64,000 bases of DNA from Neurospora crassa OR74A (lineage: Eukaryota; Ascomycota; Sordariomycetes; Sordariales; Sordariaceae). How positions within the stretch are numbered: position 1 is the first letter of the stretch; the number at the start of each line of letters is the position of its first letter. This document shows, piece after piece, positions 39,160-51,013 of the stretch. The translations under genes and the position numbers were made by a program. Under the pieces are notes generated by a model. That model was not told where the DNA came from and did not search any database. It saw nothing but the letters and a program-made list of their open reading frames with translations. The DNA lies in contig NC_026503.1 in the NCBI RefSeq assembly GCF_000182925.2, positions 1,488,001 through 1,552,000 on the forward strand. Direction: 5' to 3'.

Positions 39160-39902
39160 ACTGCTGCTTCTGCCTAGTAAAAGGGTTGGTTGCTATGGTT
39201 ATGGTCTCTGTGTGGTGGTGTGGTGGGTGGAGGCGCCGTGTGTGTGTGTGTGTATGTGTGTTGTTGTTTTGTAGGATGGTCACGTCCCTCCCCCGCAGAA
39301 AAAGAACCAAACGAGGAGATCTTTTCCTGACACAGATGCCGGAAAGATATTTTCTTTTTTTTTTCCTATAATGATGATCATGACGGGACAGAGTTGGAAG
39401 AAATGCCAGGGCCTTGGGAAACACATAAAGGGGGATTCTCGGTCTCATCTACATTATATCCTCATGGGGAAAGGGGGGGAGTGGCGGACACAGATTCCTC
39501 ACAACAACATATACCACTTGTACGTGTACAAAAAGCAATGAAACATGTAACATTATATCATACTACGAGAACTGGGATGGATAGAAGAACGGGTTGTCAG
39601 CGAAAACATGAGAGTCTGTCGACGATATTACCGTGAGCAGATGCCGCTTCTGAGTTAATAGTATCTCCCCACTTTCGCTTATGGATACCGAAGATAACTA
39701 AACAGCCAAAAACATAAACGCCATCCCATGCATACCCCATGTATCGGTAACTTCCTTGTTTCTTATTCTCAACCTCCTTCTCCTTGCCTCCTTCAATTTT
39801 CTTCTTTCTATCGCACTCCTACCAGCGCGCCTCTTGTATCCACCACCCGTGTCATTCCTACTGGTCTTGAATTCCCAGGTTCTCTTCTCCTCCGTCGGTT
39901 TC
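39160..39902. other. Convergent intergenic region, bL12m / Ctk3
   Basis: No gene seen. Holds both 3' UTRs; a TG repeat lies at 39238-39260 just after the bL12m stop. Confidence 0.65.
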
Positions 39903-41275
39903 CTAACCCGAAGTCATCTCCACATCTTTATCTTGCTTCTCCTGTTGCTCCTTTTCCAGCTGCTGCAGCTGCTTCCTCCTCGCCATCTCGGCAATCTCCC
40001 CACTAATCGACATTGGCTTTTCCTTCATGTTATTCCCATTCATACCATCATCCCTCTCACCCCCGTTACTGGTAGAGGTAGTATGCCCACACCCCGCACC
40101 ACCACTCCCTCCAATCCCTCCAATCCCCGCCTGCAAACTCCTCTCCCACTCCTCCTGCTCTTCCCATATCGCCCTCATGTCGTCATCCCCCAACTCTGAC
40201 GTCTCCTCCAGCAATCTATCCAGCTCGTCTCCGCTCGGCACCGCCCAGATGTTCTCCCTCAGCCTCTTATGCCGCTCACGATCCTCCTCGATACGTTGCT
40301 CAACTTGTTTCTTGTCGAGACGAGGGGCGGCAGTGTTGACGCCTCCGCCGCGTTTGCTCAAATTGCTATGCTGTTGGTTGCTAGAGGAAGGTCCGCCGGC
40401 GGCATTGGTGGCGTTGGTGCTGGTGGGGAGGGTACCTGCTGCTGCTGTGGAAGAAGATGGAGGAAAAGGAGGAGGGTAGGAGGAAGAGTGGATGGCGGTT
40501 TGCGAGGGGGGCATGTTGGTATCGTATCCCGATGCTGCTGCTGAAAGGTTGTTGTTGTTGTTGGCAGAAGGGGAGAGGACGAGGTCCCCTTGGGAGGAAA
40601 CGTAGGATTCGCCGCGTTCGCGGAGGACTTCAAAGATGTCGGTTAGGATGGTGGCGTCGAGAAAGGATTTGGCGTGGAGGGCTTGGAGGACCTGTTGTAT
40701 GTTTGTGTTGTTTTTAGCATTGGCTGAGGATTAGGGGGGGGATAAAGACGGGTGAGAAAGGCAAAAACACAAACCTTGCGGACAACCTTGACGTTAGCCG
40801 CCCCTGACCCGTCATCTGGCGCCACGGCATCGACCACACGAATAATGTCCCGCTGCATCATGCGGATGTAATCCTCTTGTCCGTCTTTGTAGGCCATGTC
40901 GAGAAAGTGCTCGATGAAGTACATGATGTTGGCTCGCATGTTGAGATTGCTCTGGGAACCTTTGTTAGTGAATGTCTTGATTGAGCCAACGAGCCGCGGG
41001 GGTAGGGGGAGGGATGAGCCGATGAGGGTGAGGCTGGATGGTTTGACACCAGCTCAACTCGTCTTCTTCCCAAAATGATTGATTGACTGAGCAAACATGA
41101 AGATAAAAGATAAACACACCCTTTCAAGTTGCTCCAGAATGCAAGAGTGCAAATCTTCAGCTAGATCCTTGTGTCGGAGAGCATACTGTGCTGCCTTTTG
41201 CGAGGATGTCACGGAGGCACTTAGTTGGCGGAGCTGGTTTGTGAAGCGCATGCGCACCTCGAAAGGGTCGGCCAT
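39903..41275 (-). CDS. CTK3: CTD kinase subunit gamma (Ctk3)
   Basis: Three exons on the minus strand: 41275-41120, 40951-40775 and 40691-39903, 373 residues. Introns are phase 0 (donors GTGTGT and GTTTGT, acceptors CCAG and ACAG). The N-terminal 110 residues are the CID-like domain typical of Ctk3: MADPFEVRMRFTNQLRQLSA, QKAAQYALRHKDLAEDLHSC, MRANIMYFIEHFLDMA and MMQRDIIRVVDAVAPDDGSG. Ctk3 is the non-catalytic third subunit of CTDK-I, which phosphorylates Ser2 of the RNA polymerase II C-terminal domain. The centre is Asn/Ser/Ala-rich and probably disordered. A coiled-coil-like Arg/Glu/Gln segment and a KQLQQLEKEQQEKQDKDVEM end complete the protein. Divergent from the P5CR gene. Confidence 0.9.
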
Positions 41276-42070
41276 TTTTGCTTTTTTTGGTGATGTATGT
41301 TGTTTTGCGTCTAGATGCTGGTAGTTGTTGAAGATGTTTCAGTTGTGTAAGTGATGTAGTTGGGGTGGGAAAAGAAGGGACCCTGGTGTGACTGAAACTG
41401 CTATGGGTTGTTGTTCGGGTGTAAGTGAATGAATGGATGTAGTTGAGTTACTCCAATTGTTCACCTTGCCCGATGTTTATATACTTTAATTATCTGCTGT
41501 CGTGCTTCAATGCGCTTGCATAACTGGCTCATCTGCACCTGCTTTTAATTTTCAAAATTTGCTCAGTTCTGCAACTGACGCCAACTTGAACTTGAGATGT
41601 CGAGTGAACACGGAAATCATGAATATGACAGGCACGAAAGCATTTCAAGGTTGTCGTCGCCAACAACACGAGCATTCAAAAAGAAGAAAGGACGTTGAAC
41701 TTGGGTAACCACACTAACCCGCATATAGCAGGCGGTGAGCATGTTAACGAGGCGCTAGTTCTCTTAGTACTGTGTGGTAGCGATACCGGGGTCCTAGTGG
41801 GGTCTGTTTACAGCGGCAAACTCTCCACTGACCGATAAAGTGATATCACAACTCAGGATCGATGAATAAGTTCCCGTTTTGGGCCTCATCGAGATCGTCT
41901 TCACACTTCACTGATCGACCTCTTTTTCTTATCTCTCCGACAGGAACCAACTCGTTTATTTATTCTCTTCCAATTTTGGACGACCCGAGTAAACAACAAC
42001 TGTCGAACCTTTCCACTTTCAACTCAATTTCTTAAAACCACCACCACCCACGACACACAACATCAAGAAC
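41276..42070. promoter_or_regulatory. Shared divergent promoter region, Ctk3 / P5C reductase
   Basis: A 795-nt spacer between divergent starts. A pyrimidine-rich leader on the + strand (about 41,890-42,065) precedes the P5CR ATG. ORFs inside are short and unsupported. Confidence 0.5.
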
Positions 42071-43176
42071 ATGGCTGCTCCTCAAGTAAAGAGCTCCTCC
42101 GAGCTCACCATGGCCGTTCTCGGCTGCGGTAAGTGATCCTTCCCAAATCTCACTCACCTCACACGCCCGTCACAACCCCCTTCCTTCCCTTGCCCAAATA
42201 ATGTCAGACATGGCACTAACCCTACCCTCGTCCAGGAACGATGGGCATCTCCATCCTCTCCGGCATCCTCTCCTCCCTTTCCTCCATCGCCCAAGACCCC
42301 TCTCCACCACCCACCAACCCCCCCGCCCTCCCGCGCCACTTCATCGCCACCGTGCGCTCCCCATCCTCCGTCGCCAAAGTCGAGTCCGCCCTCTCCCCGC
42401 TCGTCAAGCCCTCCGTTTCTACTCTGCGCGTCCTCCAATCCACCTCCAACGTCTCCGCCGCCGCCGAAGCCGACATCATCCTCCTCGGGTGCAAGCCCTA
42501 CATGGTCTCTGGCCTACTTTCCGCATCCGGCATGAAAGATGCTCTGACAGTCAAGCACACCGAAGGCCACGCGCGGTCCCAAAAGATCATCATTTCCATC
42601 TGCGCGGGCGTGACGGTTCCGGACCTGGAGCGGGTCTTGCGCGAGGACGTCGGACTGTCCGCTGATAACTTGCCGATTGTGGTGCGCGCGATGCCCAACA
42701 CGGCCAGCAAGATCAGAGAGAGCATGACGGTTATCAACACGGTTGACCCCCCGCTGCCGGATACCGTCACGGAGCTGCTGACGTGGATTTTTGAGAGGAT
42801 CGGCGAGGTCGTGTATTTGCCTCCGCACTTGATGGACGCGTGCACTTCTTTGTGTGCTTCGGGCACGGCGTTCTTCGCGCTGATGATGGAGGCGGCGGCG
42901 GATGGAGGTGTGGCGATGGGGTTGCCTAGGGCGGAGGCGAACAGGATGGCGGCGCAGACCATGAGGGGTGCTGCTGGGCTCGTGCTGGAGGGAGAGCATC
43001 CGGCGATCTTGAGGGAGAAGGTGAGCACGCCGGGCGGGTGCACGATTGGCGGGTTGTTGGTGTTGGAAGAGGGTGGGGTTAGAGCGGCGGTTGCGAGGGC
43101 GGTTAGGGAGGCGACGGTTGTTGCGAGCTTGTTGGGAGGAGGGGGAGCGAAGAATGTCAATGGTACTAGGCATTAG
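42071..43176 (+). CDS. PRO3: Pyrroline-5-carboxylate reductase
   Basis: Exon 1 is 42071-42128 and exon 2 is 42236-43176; the 107-nt intron (GTAAGT..CCAG) splits the second glycine of VLGCGTMGISIL, the Rossmann NAD(P)-binding loop. The protein has 332 residues. It catalyses the last step of proline synthesis, reducing P5C to proline. Other family marks are ADIILLGCKPYMV, IISICAGVTV, VVRAMPNTASKIRESMTV, DACTSLCASGTAFFALMMEA (the dimerisation/active-site helix), AAQTMRGAAGLVLEGEHP, and the C-terminal REKVSTPGGCTIGGLLVLE signature. It looks intact. The ORF without exon 1 would begin inside the nucleotide loop. Confidence 0.97.
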
Positions 43177-43683
43177 AGCCCTAGAGAAAAGGGGAGGTGA
43201 GGATATGGAGTGGGCGGGGTCTGCCGAAGGGAGGTCCTAGACGGTGTTGGTAAAAGCCTACCTCTAGACGGAAAACCTAGAAAGTCTCGAAACCGAAATA
43301 CCAAAGGTAGACAGACAGGTGGATAGTGAACCGCACACGGAGGTTCATGACATTATTTATCTCCAACCCCCCTCAGAAAGAATGGGTCGAGGTTCATAGA
43401 TAGTTAGAGAACATAAAAAGGCGCCAGACGCCCTTTCAATATGTACAAACAAACAACAAATAGAGTCATACAGGGAAAAACATATGCTCGCACCAACAAT
43501 GCTACTTTCAACCTATGTGCAAGACATCCACCCCAAGCATACTTAGGCTAGTATGCATTATGGATACCACCTCATATCATACGGGGAAAAATGCCATATT
43601 TTCGATGCTCAAACCCCTACAGGTACCATTGACCACCCATCCCTCCTGTACTTTGGACTTGGACATGGGTAGAGAGGTAGGCT
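43177..43683. other. Convergent intergenic region, P5CR / Hat1
   Basis: No gene seen; presumed 3' UTRs only. Confidence 0.65.
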
Positions 43684-45279
43684 CTATGCATGTCCGCTCT
43701 CGACCTTGGCCTTTTTGCTCGACGCAGCAGCTGTTCCCTCCGCCTGCTCAACCTCGTCCAACTTGCGCTTACCATTAGCAGCAGAAGGAGTAGCCGGCAC
43801 TTGATCACCGGCAGTCTCACCATCAGCCTGAGCCAGCTTGCCCTGCTCCTCAGCCTTGATCAGCAACCGAGCATAATCAAACTCCACACCAGCAAAAACC
43901 TTGGCCAGCTCCTCCCTGCGCTCCTTAAGCTCCAGCTGGCCCAGCGCGTCCCTGTTGTGCACGTATAGCCTCCGCTTGACGAGCATCATCCATAACCTAT
44001 ACGTATGCTCGTCTTCGGGGGTGGGCTTTGGCAGGGCCTTTTCATGGCCCTTGCTCTTGCTTCTGCCGCTCTGCTCCTCGTAGTCCTCATCCTCGGGAGC
44101 GCCCAGTCCTGGCCGGACGCTCTCGGGGAGCTGGGACATCAGGTACATCTCGAGCACGCGGGCAAACTGCCGAGGCACGATCTTGAACTTCTTTCGGCAG
44201 GCTTCCCAGGCTGCTTGGTCGACAATATTGCTGGGTGCTTTGCCCTCCTCGGGAATCTCGACGCTGGTGTCGATCTTGAGCGCTTGGAACTCGGGTTGTT
44301 TGCTGAGGAATGCGAGGTCGGCGAGATCGCGCATGTCATCGAAGGCCTCGTTGGGGTCTTCCACCGTCAACTCAATGGTAGGCTCGTGCTTAAGATATTG
44401 CTGATAAATAATACTGTAGAGGCGCGAGCCGAGGCCCTTTTGCTGGAAGGGCGGAATGATGATGAACTGGGAGATGCGGGTGCGGCAGGGGAGAGTGTCG
44501 AGGTCGAAGTCGCCGTCGACGGAGAAGGTCGGGGTATCGGTCGGGGTCTTGGATTCGGACTCGGCGGGTGGTTGGAAGGCATAGTATCGGTAGAGGGTAC
44601 TGTAGCCAGCGAAATGGTAGGAGAATTTGTCGGGTTGGTTGAGAAGAGGACGCTTGTTGTAGAGGAAATAGATTGTCCATCGGTCGACGTCGGGATCTTC
44701 CATGTCGATAGGGGTGCCTCCGTCGACAAAGAAGGGAACGAGAATCTGGATGCGGTTGAGGAGCTGTTTGACGGCAGGGTCTGTGATCTTGCCGCTGTAC
44801 ACTTCGTATTCCCCATCTTTGTTGGTGAAGCTTGTGACGAGAGTTCCGGGCGGGGTCCAGTTGTCGGGAATGGACTTGAGCCGGGTTTCGAAGTCGGATT
44901 GCTTCTGGAAGGCGATTTCGGGGAGGAACTCGGACAGGACCTCGTTGATGTCGAGGGCCTCTTCGTCGGCTGTGGGCTGGTACTTTTTCTTGTAGGACAC
45001 CTTGAGGTTGGGCAGCATGTCACTGGCATTGTACTGCAGATTAATGCGCAGACCCTTGTAGCCAAAGATTTGTTCTTTTTCGCCAAAGATGTTGTTTGTG
45101 TATTCTGGGTGGAACGTGTCCAGTGTTTTCACGCCAGTGTCGGAGGGGGTGACGAGCGAGACCAGGAGGGCCTCGTTGGAAGACGTCCACCCTGTTATGC
45201 CAAGTCAGCTTGCTTGTCCGGTTCCAGCGCCGACAATTGTTTGGGGCTGTTGGAGCTTACAGTCATCGTCTCCGCTCAT
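43684..45279 (-). CDS. HAT1: Histone acetyltransferase type B catalytic subunit Hat1
   Basis: A 19-nt first exon (45279-45261, MSGDDD plus one base) and exon 2 (45191-43684) are joined over a 69-nt intron (GTAAGC..ACAG), giving 508 residues. The start MSGDDDWW is shared in form with fungal Hat1. The N-terminal Hat1 domain (VKTLDTFHPEYTNNIFGE, IFGYKGLRINLQYNAS) precedes the GNAT fold with ISQFIIIPPFQQKGLGSRLY, where QQKGLG is the acetyl-CoA pyrophosphate loop, then ELTVEDPNEAFDDMRDLAD, which holds the acidic catalytic region. Hat1 acetylates newly made histone H4 on Lys5/Lys12 before deposition. A charged tail ends in a Lys-rich, nuclear-localisation-like segment (NGKRKLDEV; SSKKAKVE). Divergent from the ZIP transporter. 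Confidence 0.96.
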
Positions 45280-46390
45280 GATGATAAATCTGGAGTTTGC
45301 GAAGCTGGGGATCTGGCGGGGAAGCTGCGCGGGGGAGGGGGGTTGTTATGAACGCTTAAGCTTCGTGGTTGCGTGCTTGGGATATGTGGTAGTTCTGTCG
45401 TGATATGTTTGACTGATGTAAAGCTGGTGTCTGGTGGAAGGTTCCGTTACGCTGCCAAGTGATTGTGTTGGGTCAAAAGGTGAGGCTCGTTGTCTGGTCA
45501 AAAAGGAAGATGATCTGATCAAGAAGTCAAAGTCGCAAAGGATAAAGAGTCGCGGTTGGCGAACGCGTATCGTTAATTGAAAGCTTGGGCCATCACATCA
45601 CTCCACTGCCGATCCCGTCTTTCTTCTCGGTTAAGGTTGTTAGCGTGGGCTAGGCTAGGGGTCCCTGGGCTGTTGTGGCTGCTAAACGCATAGTAACAGC
45701 TTGATAGCGGCCCAACCACCAGCAGATGCCCTGATTAATCGATGGATGCTGTGTGTGCTCTTGCAACGCCCCGGCTTCAGGTGACTGCCCGTGAAACCAG
45801 ACATGTCGACAGAATTGTTTCACACTTCCACGTTGGTATCGAGATATGTGGACCATGTTGTCAATATATCGAATGGGATTCTTGACTGGTGCTTCCAGAA
45901 ACCTGCTTGCCTACCAAAAGGCTAGGTCTCACAGATAGCTCTCGGTTCAAGTGGAAGCTCATGGCGGCTCAACCTAGCAAAGACCCCTCATTAACTGAAT
46001 CTAGTTGACTTGGCAAGGCCCCATTGTTAGGGCGTCGTCAGGGCGTTTGGCGTTGCTTGGCTGAGGGTGACCGCGGCGGATTGCTGCAGAGGTCTTGGCT
46101 GACGGGAGGTAGGTCCGGGTGTTTCCCTGGTTGGTGTTACTCCAATGGAAATATTTCTTTGAACAACATCAACCCCTTCCCTTCCTTGGTTGTCGATTGA
46201 CCTCCATCCCTCCCTCTTGGACCAGCTCAGTCTTTCTGTTCTGACCTCCTTCATCTTGCGGCGCGCCCTGAGGTCATTGTCATCTGGTTACTCTATATGC
46301 GCCAATGACTTTAACAACACACAACAGTTGTACATCTTAGTTCTTTCTCCTCACAAGCTCCAGTCTGGTTCCAGCTTCACAACCTCCAAG
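45280..46390. promoter_or_regulatory. Shared divergent promoter region, Hat1 / ZIP transporter
   Basis: A 1.1-kb spacer between divergent starts with no supported ORF. It presumably contains both promoters and leaders; no specific element is identified. Confidence 0.5.
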
Positions 46391-47898
46391 ATGGGCAACT
46401 TGCTCATCCTTTTGGCCCTCTGTGTACGTCACTACAGTATACTCTACCCAATCCTAATAGAAACATAGCTGGAAGCTAACATGGTCCCATACACACCTAG
46501 GTGGTCATGGCCTTGGCGTACGTCCATCCTCAATTGCTGTCTTTGCCGCTGGGCGCAAACTGACATCGAACCACGGAATAGTTCCTTCTTCGCCGGCGCA
46601 CTCCCCCTATCCCTGAGCCTATCGCAATCTCAACTACGATTGATATCCAGCATCGGTGTTGGAATTCTTGTCGGCACTTCCCTCATCGTCATCATCCCCG
46701 AAGGCATCGAAGCGGTCGCGACAACCAATACCGTCCAGTCGGCACATTCGCACAATGCTGCTGCTGCGAGGCGCAGTCTCACGGGGGTCAGAGGGAGATC
46801 CCCAGTACAAACAGTCAACTGGCACATCTCAGGGAACCATCTGGAAGCTAGGGACGGCAATGGCGACGACATCCCCCATATCAAGACACACAAGATCGTA
46901 ACCGCCGAACAAATCCTCAAGAGCCTCCACGACAAAAGGGATGAAGAGCCAAAGGAAGACACAAAATCCAGCTTCCAAAAGTCCACTAACCCCACCACCG
47001 AAAAGCATGATGACGACCATGACCACCACGAGAACTCTCTTCCGACATTCCAGATCGGCCTGTCTCTGACCCTCGGCTTCGCCCTCATGTTCCTCATCGA
47101 CCGCCTCCCGCAGCACGCCTTCTCCTCTTCTTCTTCTTCGAGCCCGCAGACTCGACACATCTCCCTCGACAACCTCGAGACCTCCTCCATCTCCGAGTCC
47201 ATTCTCGAAGGCCGTGACGGATCCTCCGAAACCGACGGCTTCCTCTCTTCCTTCCTCAGCCCCTCGCCGAAACAGGCCCGCACGCTAGCAACGACGGTGG
47301 GATTGGTAATCCACGCCGCCGCCGACGGCATTGCCATGGGAGCCAGCGCCACCACGGAGGACATGCGTCTAGGATTGATCATCTTTGTGGCCATCATGGT
47401 GCACAAAGCCCCAGCAGCTTTTGGCTTGACGTCAGTTTTGCTAAGGCAGGGGCTGTCGAAGCGGGCGGCGAGGGGGCACTTGATTGTGTTCAGCGCCGCT
47501 GCCCCCGTAGGAGCGTTGGTGACGTATTGTATCGTCGAGTTATTCCTGGGTGGAAGTGGTGGGCAGGTAGCTGCAGAAGGGAGCCGAGGCGAGCAGTGGT
47601 GGACGGGCATGTTGTTGCTGTTCTCTGCGGGGACGTTCTTGTGAGTCTGCCCCCTCCTTCTCTGGAGTTGTGCTATGATGATTGATGGATAGCTGACTGA
47701 CTGACGAAATTCAGGTATGTGGCTATGCACGCCATGCAAGAAGACAGCAACTCCCACGACCATCACTCAAGCAGCAACGGGTACGCAGACGGAAGCAGTT
47801 CGCAGCAGAGGAGGCAGCCAAAGCCGCTGAGGGACACAATGTTTACTGTCTTGGGAATGCTATTACCGCTTCTCACGCAGTTTGGGCATCATCATTGA
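46391..47898 (+). CDS. ZIP-family (ZIP9-type) zinc/metal transporter
   Basis: Four exons: 46391-46423, a 17-nt micro-exon 46501-46517, 46582-47640 and 47715-47898, 430 residues. Introns have GTACGT, GTACGT and GTGAGT donors with CTAG, ATAG and TCAG acceptors. The first two exons plus the start of the third make the first membrane helix (MGNLLILLALC, VVMALA, SFFAGALPLSL). A second helix holds ISSIGVGILVGTSLIVIIPEG. A variable loop with the metal-binding run HDDDHDHHEN follows. The paired transport motifs are HAAADGIAMGAS and VHKAPAAFGL; the HKAP form is typical of the ZIP9 subfamily (yeast Atx2 is Golgi). The protein ends in GHHH. Golgi metal homeostasis is inferred from the subfamily. Confidence 0.9.
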
Positions 47899-48917
47899 GC
47901 ATGATTTCGTCAAACAAAAGTTGGGTGTTGTATAGTTATTTCTTTTTTATTTGGATATGGCAAAGGCATGCAAGCGTTTGCGTTCATGGCCAAACCACCC
48001 CCTAGCGAATACACCTCATTTGACAAGCAACCCTAAACGACTAGAGACTGTTCTCTATAGCTATGTATAACGGAAGCTTGGAGGTTTCCGCCATTTGTGC
48101 TTCCTAATGTGTTACGATGCTTGTGGCTGGATATCTAACAAAGCAGAACCGTGAATCAAACAGTTTGGTGATGGCAACCATATGCTGACAACTCACGGAA
48201 AGCCAGAGACGACGGTCTTGATAAAGGGGCAGGACTAGGCACCGCACTACACACTTACACTACTCATCCAACCAGGCGGCATTCGGTGCAGGAGGGGTTG
48301 GAGTATTTTATATAATGGGTATCTTACTTGTTATCAATATATGAAAGAGGCTACAGCTGACCCCATTTCTTCAAAAGCGTGTGATACCTACCATAATCTT
48401 CAAAGTGTCCATTGAAAGCGGAGAGGTACGTACGGCCATTGTTTCAAGGATGTCACAAGAAATAGAGGCCCTTGCTTACACAAAGACGACGTAGATGTCG
48501 GTATACTTTATCGTTTTGAGGCACACTACCATCGAAGACATCTCTACCTTCGCCGACAACCATCTTCAACGGCGTTCTTTCTTCATGATCTTTTCCCTTA
48601 ATGAAATCTATAGACTTTCGACGACCTTATTACTACAATACATTTACAACGACCCAACACGTGCTCCACCGAGCTTGCGAGAATCATGTTCATCTCCCAG
48701 GCGCTACCAGTGCCTTGGATGCCTGGGAAACAGGCCTGGTCCCCTACGCAAGGGGGGGATGTGGCGTATCCTCCGCGAAGGTGGTCTTTACTGTAGCAGT
48801 TGCTACACCCGCGAGATATCTGAAATGGGGCATCTTAATGACCTCCTCATACCTTCTGCAAGCATTTACACCTTCAATTTCCATTATGGACCAATATATA
48901 TTTCTCTCAGCGTAAGT
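47899..48917. other. Spacer between the ZIP gene and the tandem array
   Basis: No supported gene. It includes the ZIP 3' UTR. The stretch after about 48,540 (CTACCTTCGCCGACAACC and similar) resembles the leaders of array members B and D, so it may be the old leader of fragment A. Confidence 0.5.
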
Positions 48918-49117
48918 TTCCCTTCATCTCCTCGCCCCTCTGAGATCAGACGCTTGATCTACCGTGAAGTCATGACTCTGCAATTCCCGGCATCACTACC
49001 ACCGTCGAATCTCTTGCCTCTTCTTCCCGCCAAATCCACGCAGGAGTACTCCACGAGTACTTCACAGACAACTCCCCCCTCGACAACTTCTTCTCTCCCC
49101 CTACCGGTATATCCTAA
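48918..49117 (+). pseudogene. Array member A: fragment of the EIR-motif gene family
   Basis: Two pieces of the family are readable in different frames. From 48918 the frame gives SFPSSPRPSEIRRLIYRE, aligning residue by residue with the head of member C. From about 48990 the frame shifted by +2 gives TVESLASSSRQI then AGVLHEYFTDNSP, matching the ESLALTC...EVLHEYM segment of C, and ends at a TAA (49115-49117). The middle and C-terminal parts and the last micro-exon are not found downstream. It is most likely a decayed, truncated copy. An open frame runs upstream to about 48495 but shows no family similarity. Confidence 0.7.
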
Positions 49118-49921
49118 GCACTGCCCTTCTCCCTGTCAGCCATGATTGAAGAACGGGGTTAAAGACAGCCTGGCTCCTGGCGATTTGTTGGAACACCCGC
49201 GGATCTTGTGAAGGTTGAGGCCAGCAAGTTCGAAGGCATGGGATGACATTGTCTTCCCACATAATCCTGTTATTCACAGATTTGCCTACCTAGCAATTTT
49301 CAAGGTGAAGGGGATTGGCACACTCGTGAACCTTAGTTTAATCTGATCTAGAGACAACTTCCACCCAGCCCTGCCAATGGATTCCCCATTCACCGGCACT
49401 CCGCTCTCGGTATTATATAAGGCTGCATTGGCTTCTATTTCCCCTTCTTCCCTTGAGCAACTTTAGTCAAGCCGAGTTTCCAACGTCGACTTTCTACCTC
49501 CGACATTTCCCCAGTATATCTTGATTAAGGCTTCCGTATCACATCTTCACAGCACTTTAACGACTATTACCTCTTAACAGATTCTCCTCTTCTTAGATCC
49601 ACTTCTACCTTCGACAAGATTTGTTTTCACGACAGTTAGGTATTTTCGAATACATTTACATTCGGCAACCTTCACTCACGATAACCTCCACCCTTGACAA
49701 CCCCTCTCTCTACCTTGAATAGGTACCACCGACATCTTCCCACCTTCCAGACGATCTTTACTCTTAACCCTTAACGACCGCCAACCTCGACAACTTCTCT
49801 CCCTATATTCGGTAAATTAGGTACCTTTGACATTTTTCACATTCAGCAACTCGTTTCCTCGACGACCACTATATGCCTTTCAATAACTTCTTACGTTTCC
49901 CTACATCTACCATCATCCAAC
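49118..49921. promoter_or_regulatory. Promoter and pyrimidine-rich leader of array member B
   Basis: A TATA-like TATTATATAAGG at 49411-49422 is followed by about 450 nt of G-poor + strand with recurring TACCTTCGACA-like phrases, the type of leader seen before fungal start codons. The phrase ACGACCACTATAT near 49862 recurs in the leader of member D near 53408. Confidence 0.5.
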
Positions 49922-51013
49922 ATGTGTCTCACAGACGAGCGCAAGTTCCCCTTCTTCTCCCTTCCAGCAGAGTTGAGATGTATGGTTTACCGCGCAATCC
50001 TGACCATGACCAGCACCATCACCAGATCCACCAAAGAGCATCTCAAAAATGACGAGCAACCCACGCAAGCCTCCCAGCAGCTCGAACCAATAACGAATTT
50101 CAACAACCTTGCCTGGTCCTGCAAACAAATCCGCAGCGAGCTATTCTACGAGCACATCGCCTACGTCCTTCCTCTCACGCAGATCCATCTGGGCAGCGCC
50201 TACCGCACCCCCACACCTTCAGCCCTAGCTTTAACCAATCATGCGATTCTCCAACAGCTACAGTTCTCTGCCTTCCTCACCCAGCACATCTACCACGTGA
50301 GCTCACACTGGGGCGGATGTACCTGCTCCCGGGACGGATCGCGTTTTCAACCTCAAATCGATTTCAGGACCTGCCTCCGTTGGTTCACGACGCTGCCACA
50401 GCTAAAGACCTTGGAAGTAGTTTTCACTGATCCTTTCTATCTTCCTATCCAGCGACTCACGAGCACGAGCGCGAACGGGCCAGTGCTGTCGGGTTCAGGC
50501 CCGGGTGTGGCCGAGGAGGAGGCCGAGGAGAGGAACGATAGTGACAATGGCAGTGACGAGGGTTACTATGAATTCGCGCACTTCTTTTGCAGTTTGTGTT
50601 GAGGAGATCTAGTGACGCTGCCGCCGACGACTCTTGAGAAGATGATTTTTCGGGTGTGGTGCCGTGAGGATCCCAAGAACGAAATTCATCCTGCTGCCGT
50701 TTTATGAGAAATGGGAAGTCACACAGTGGTACCAGATGAGGAGAGTCGAAGAGGAGCAGTATGAGAGGACTGGGATTTGGGAGAGGATGGAAGAGGAGTA
50801 TAAGGGTGGCGATGAGAGTAAGGTATGTTTTTCTCCCTGTCACCATCCTAAACTCTTTGATGGGTTATACCATTTTTCTTGTTTTTTGTTTACGTTCGAG
50901 GTTGGATGAAAACTGACATTCCGATACATCATTGTTTGGACTCGCAGGAGTACAAGATTGAGTACCATGTTGGTGCTATTGACGTTGAGTGGCCTTTTTC
51001 GGAAAGGATCTGA
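49922..51013 (+). pseudogene. Array member B: interrupted EIR-motif (2EXR/F-box-like) gene
   Basis: The ATG at 49922 opens 226 codons: MCLTDERKFPFFSLPAELRC (head motif, here ELR), LAWSCKQIRSELFYEHIAYV, LPLTQIHLGS and LPQLKTLEVVFTD. The frame stops at a TGA (50600-50602). Family sequence continues in the same frame beyond the stop (LPPTTLEKMIFRVWC, matching LPHTLEKVIFKVWC of member C), then shifts by +1 near 50700-50706 into KWEVTQWYQMRRVEEEQYER. An intron (50823-50947, GTATGT..GCAG) and the last exon 50948-51013 (YKIEYHVGAIDVEWPFSERI) remain intact. It therefore looks like a recently broken gene, though a truncated 226-residue product could still be made. Function is unknown. Confidence 0.72.

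Noticed and set aside
44005-45351. 448-codon + strand ORF
   Set aside because: Antisense to Hat1 over its whole length. The Hat1 strand has clear GNAT motifs and splice sites.
46630-47766. 378-codon minus strand ORF
   Set aside because: Antisense to the ZIP9-type gene, which has the H-x-x-x-D-G and H-K-A-P motifs on the + strand.
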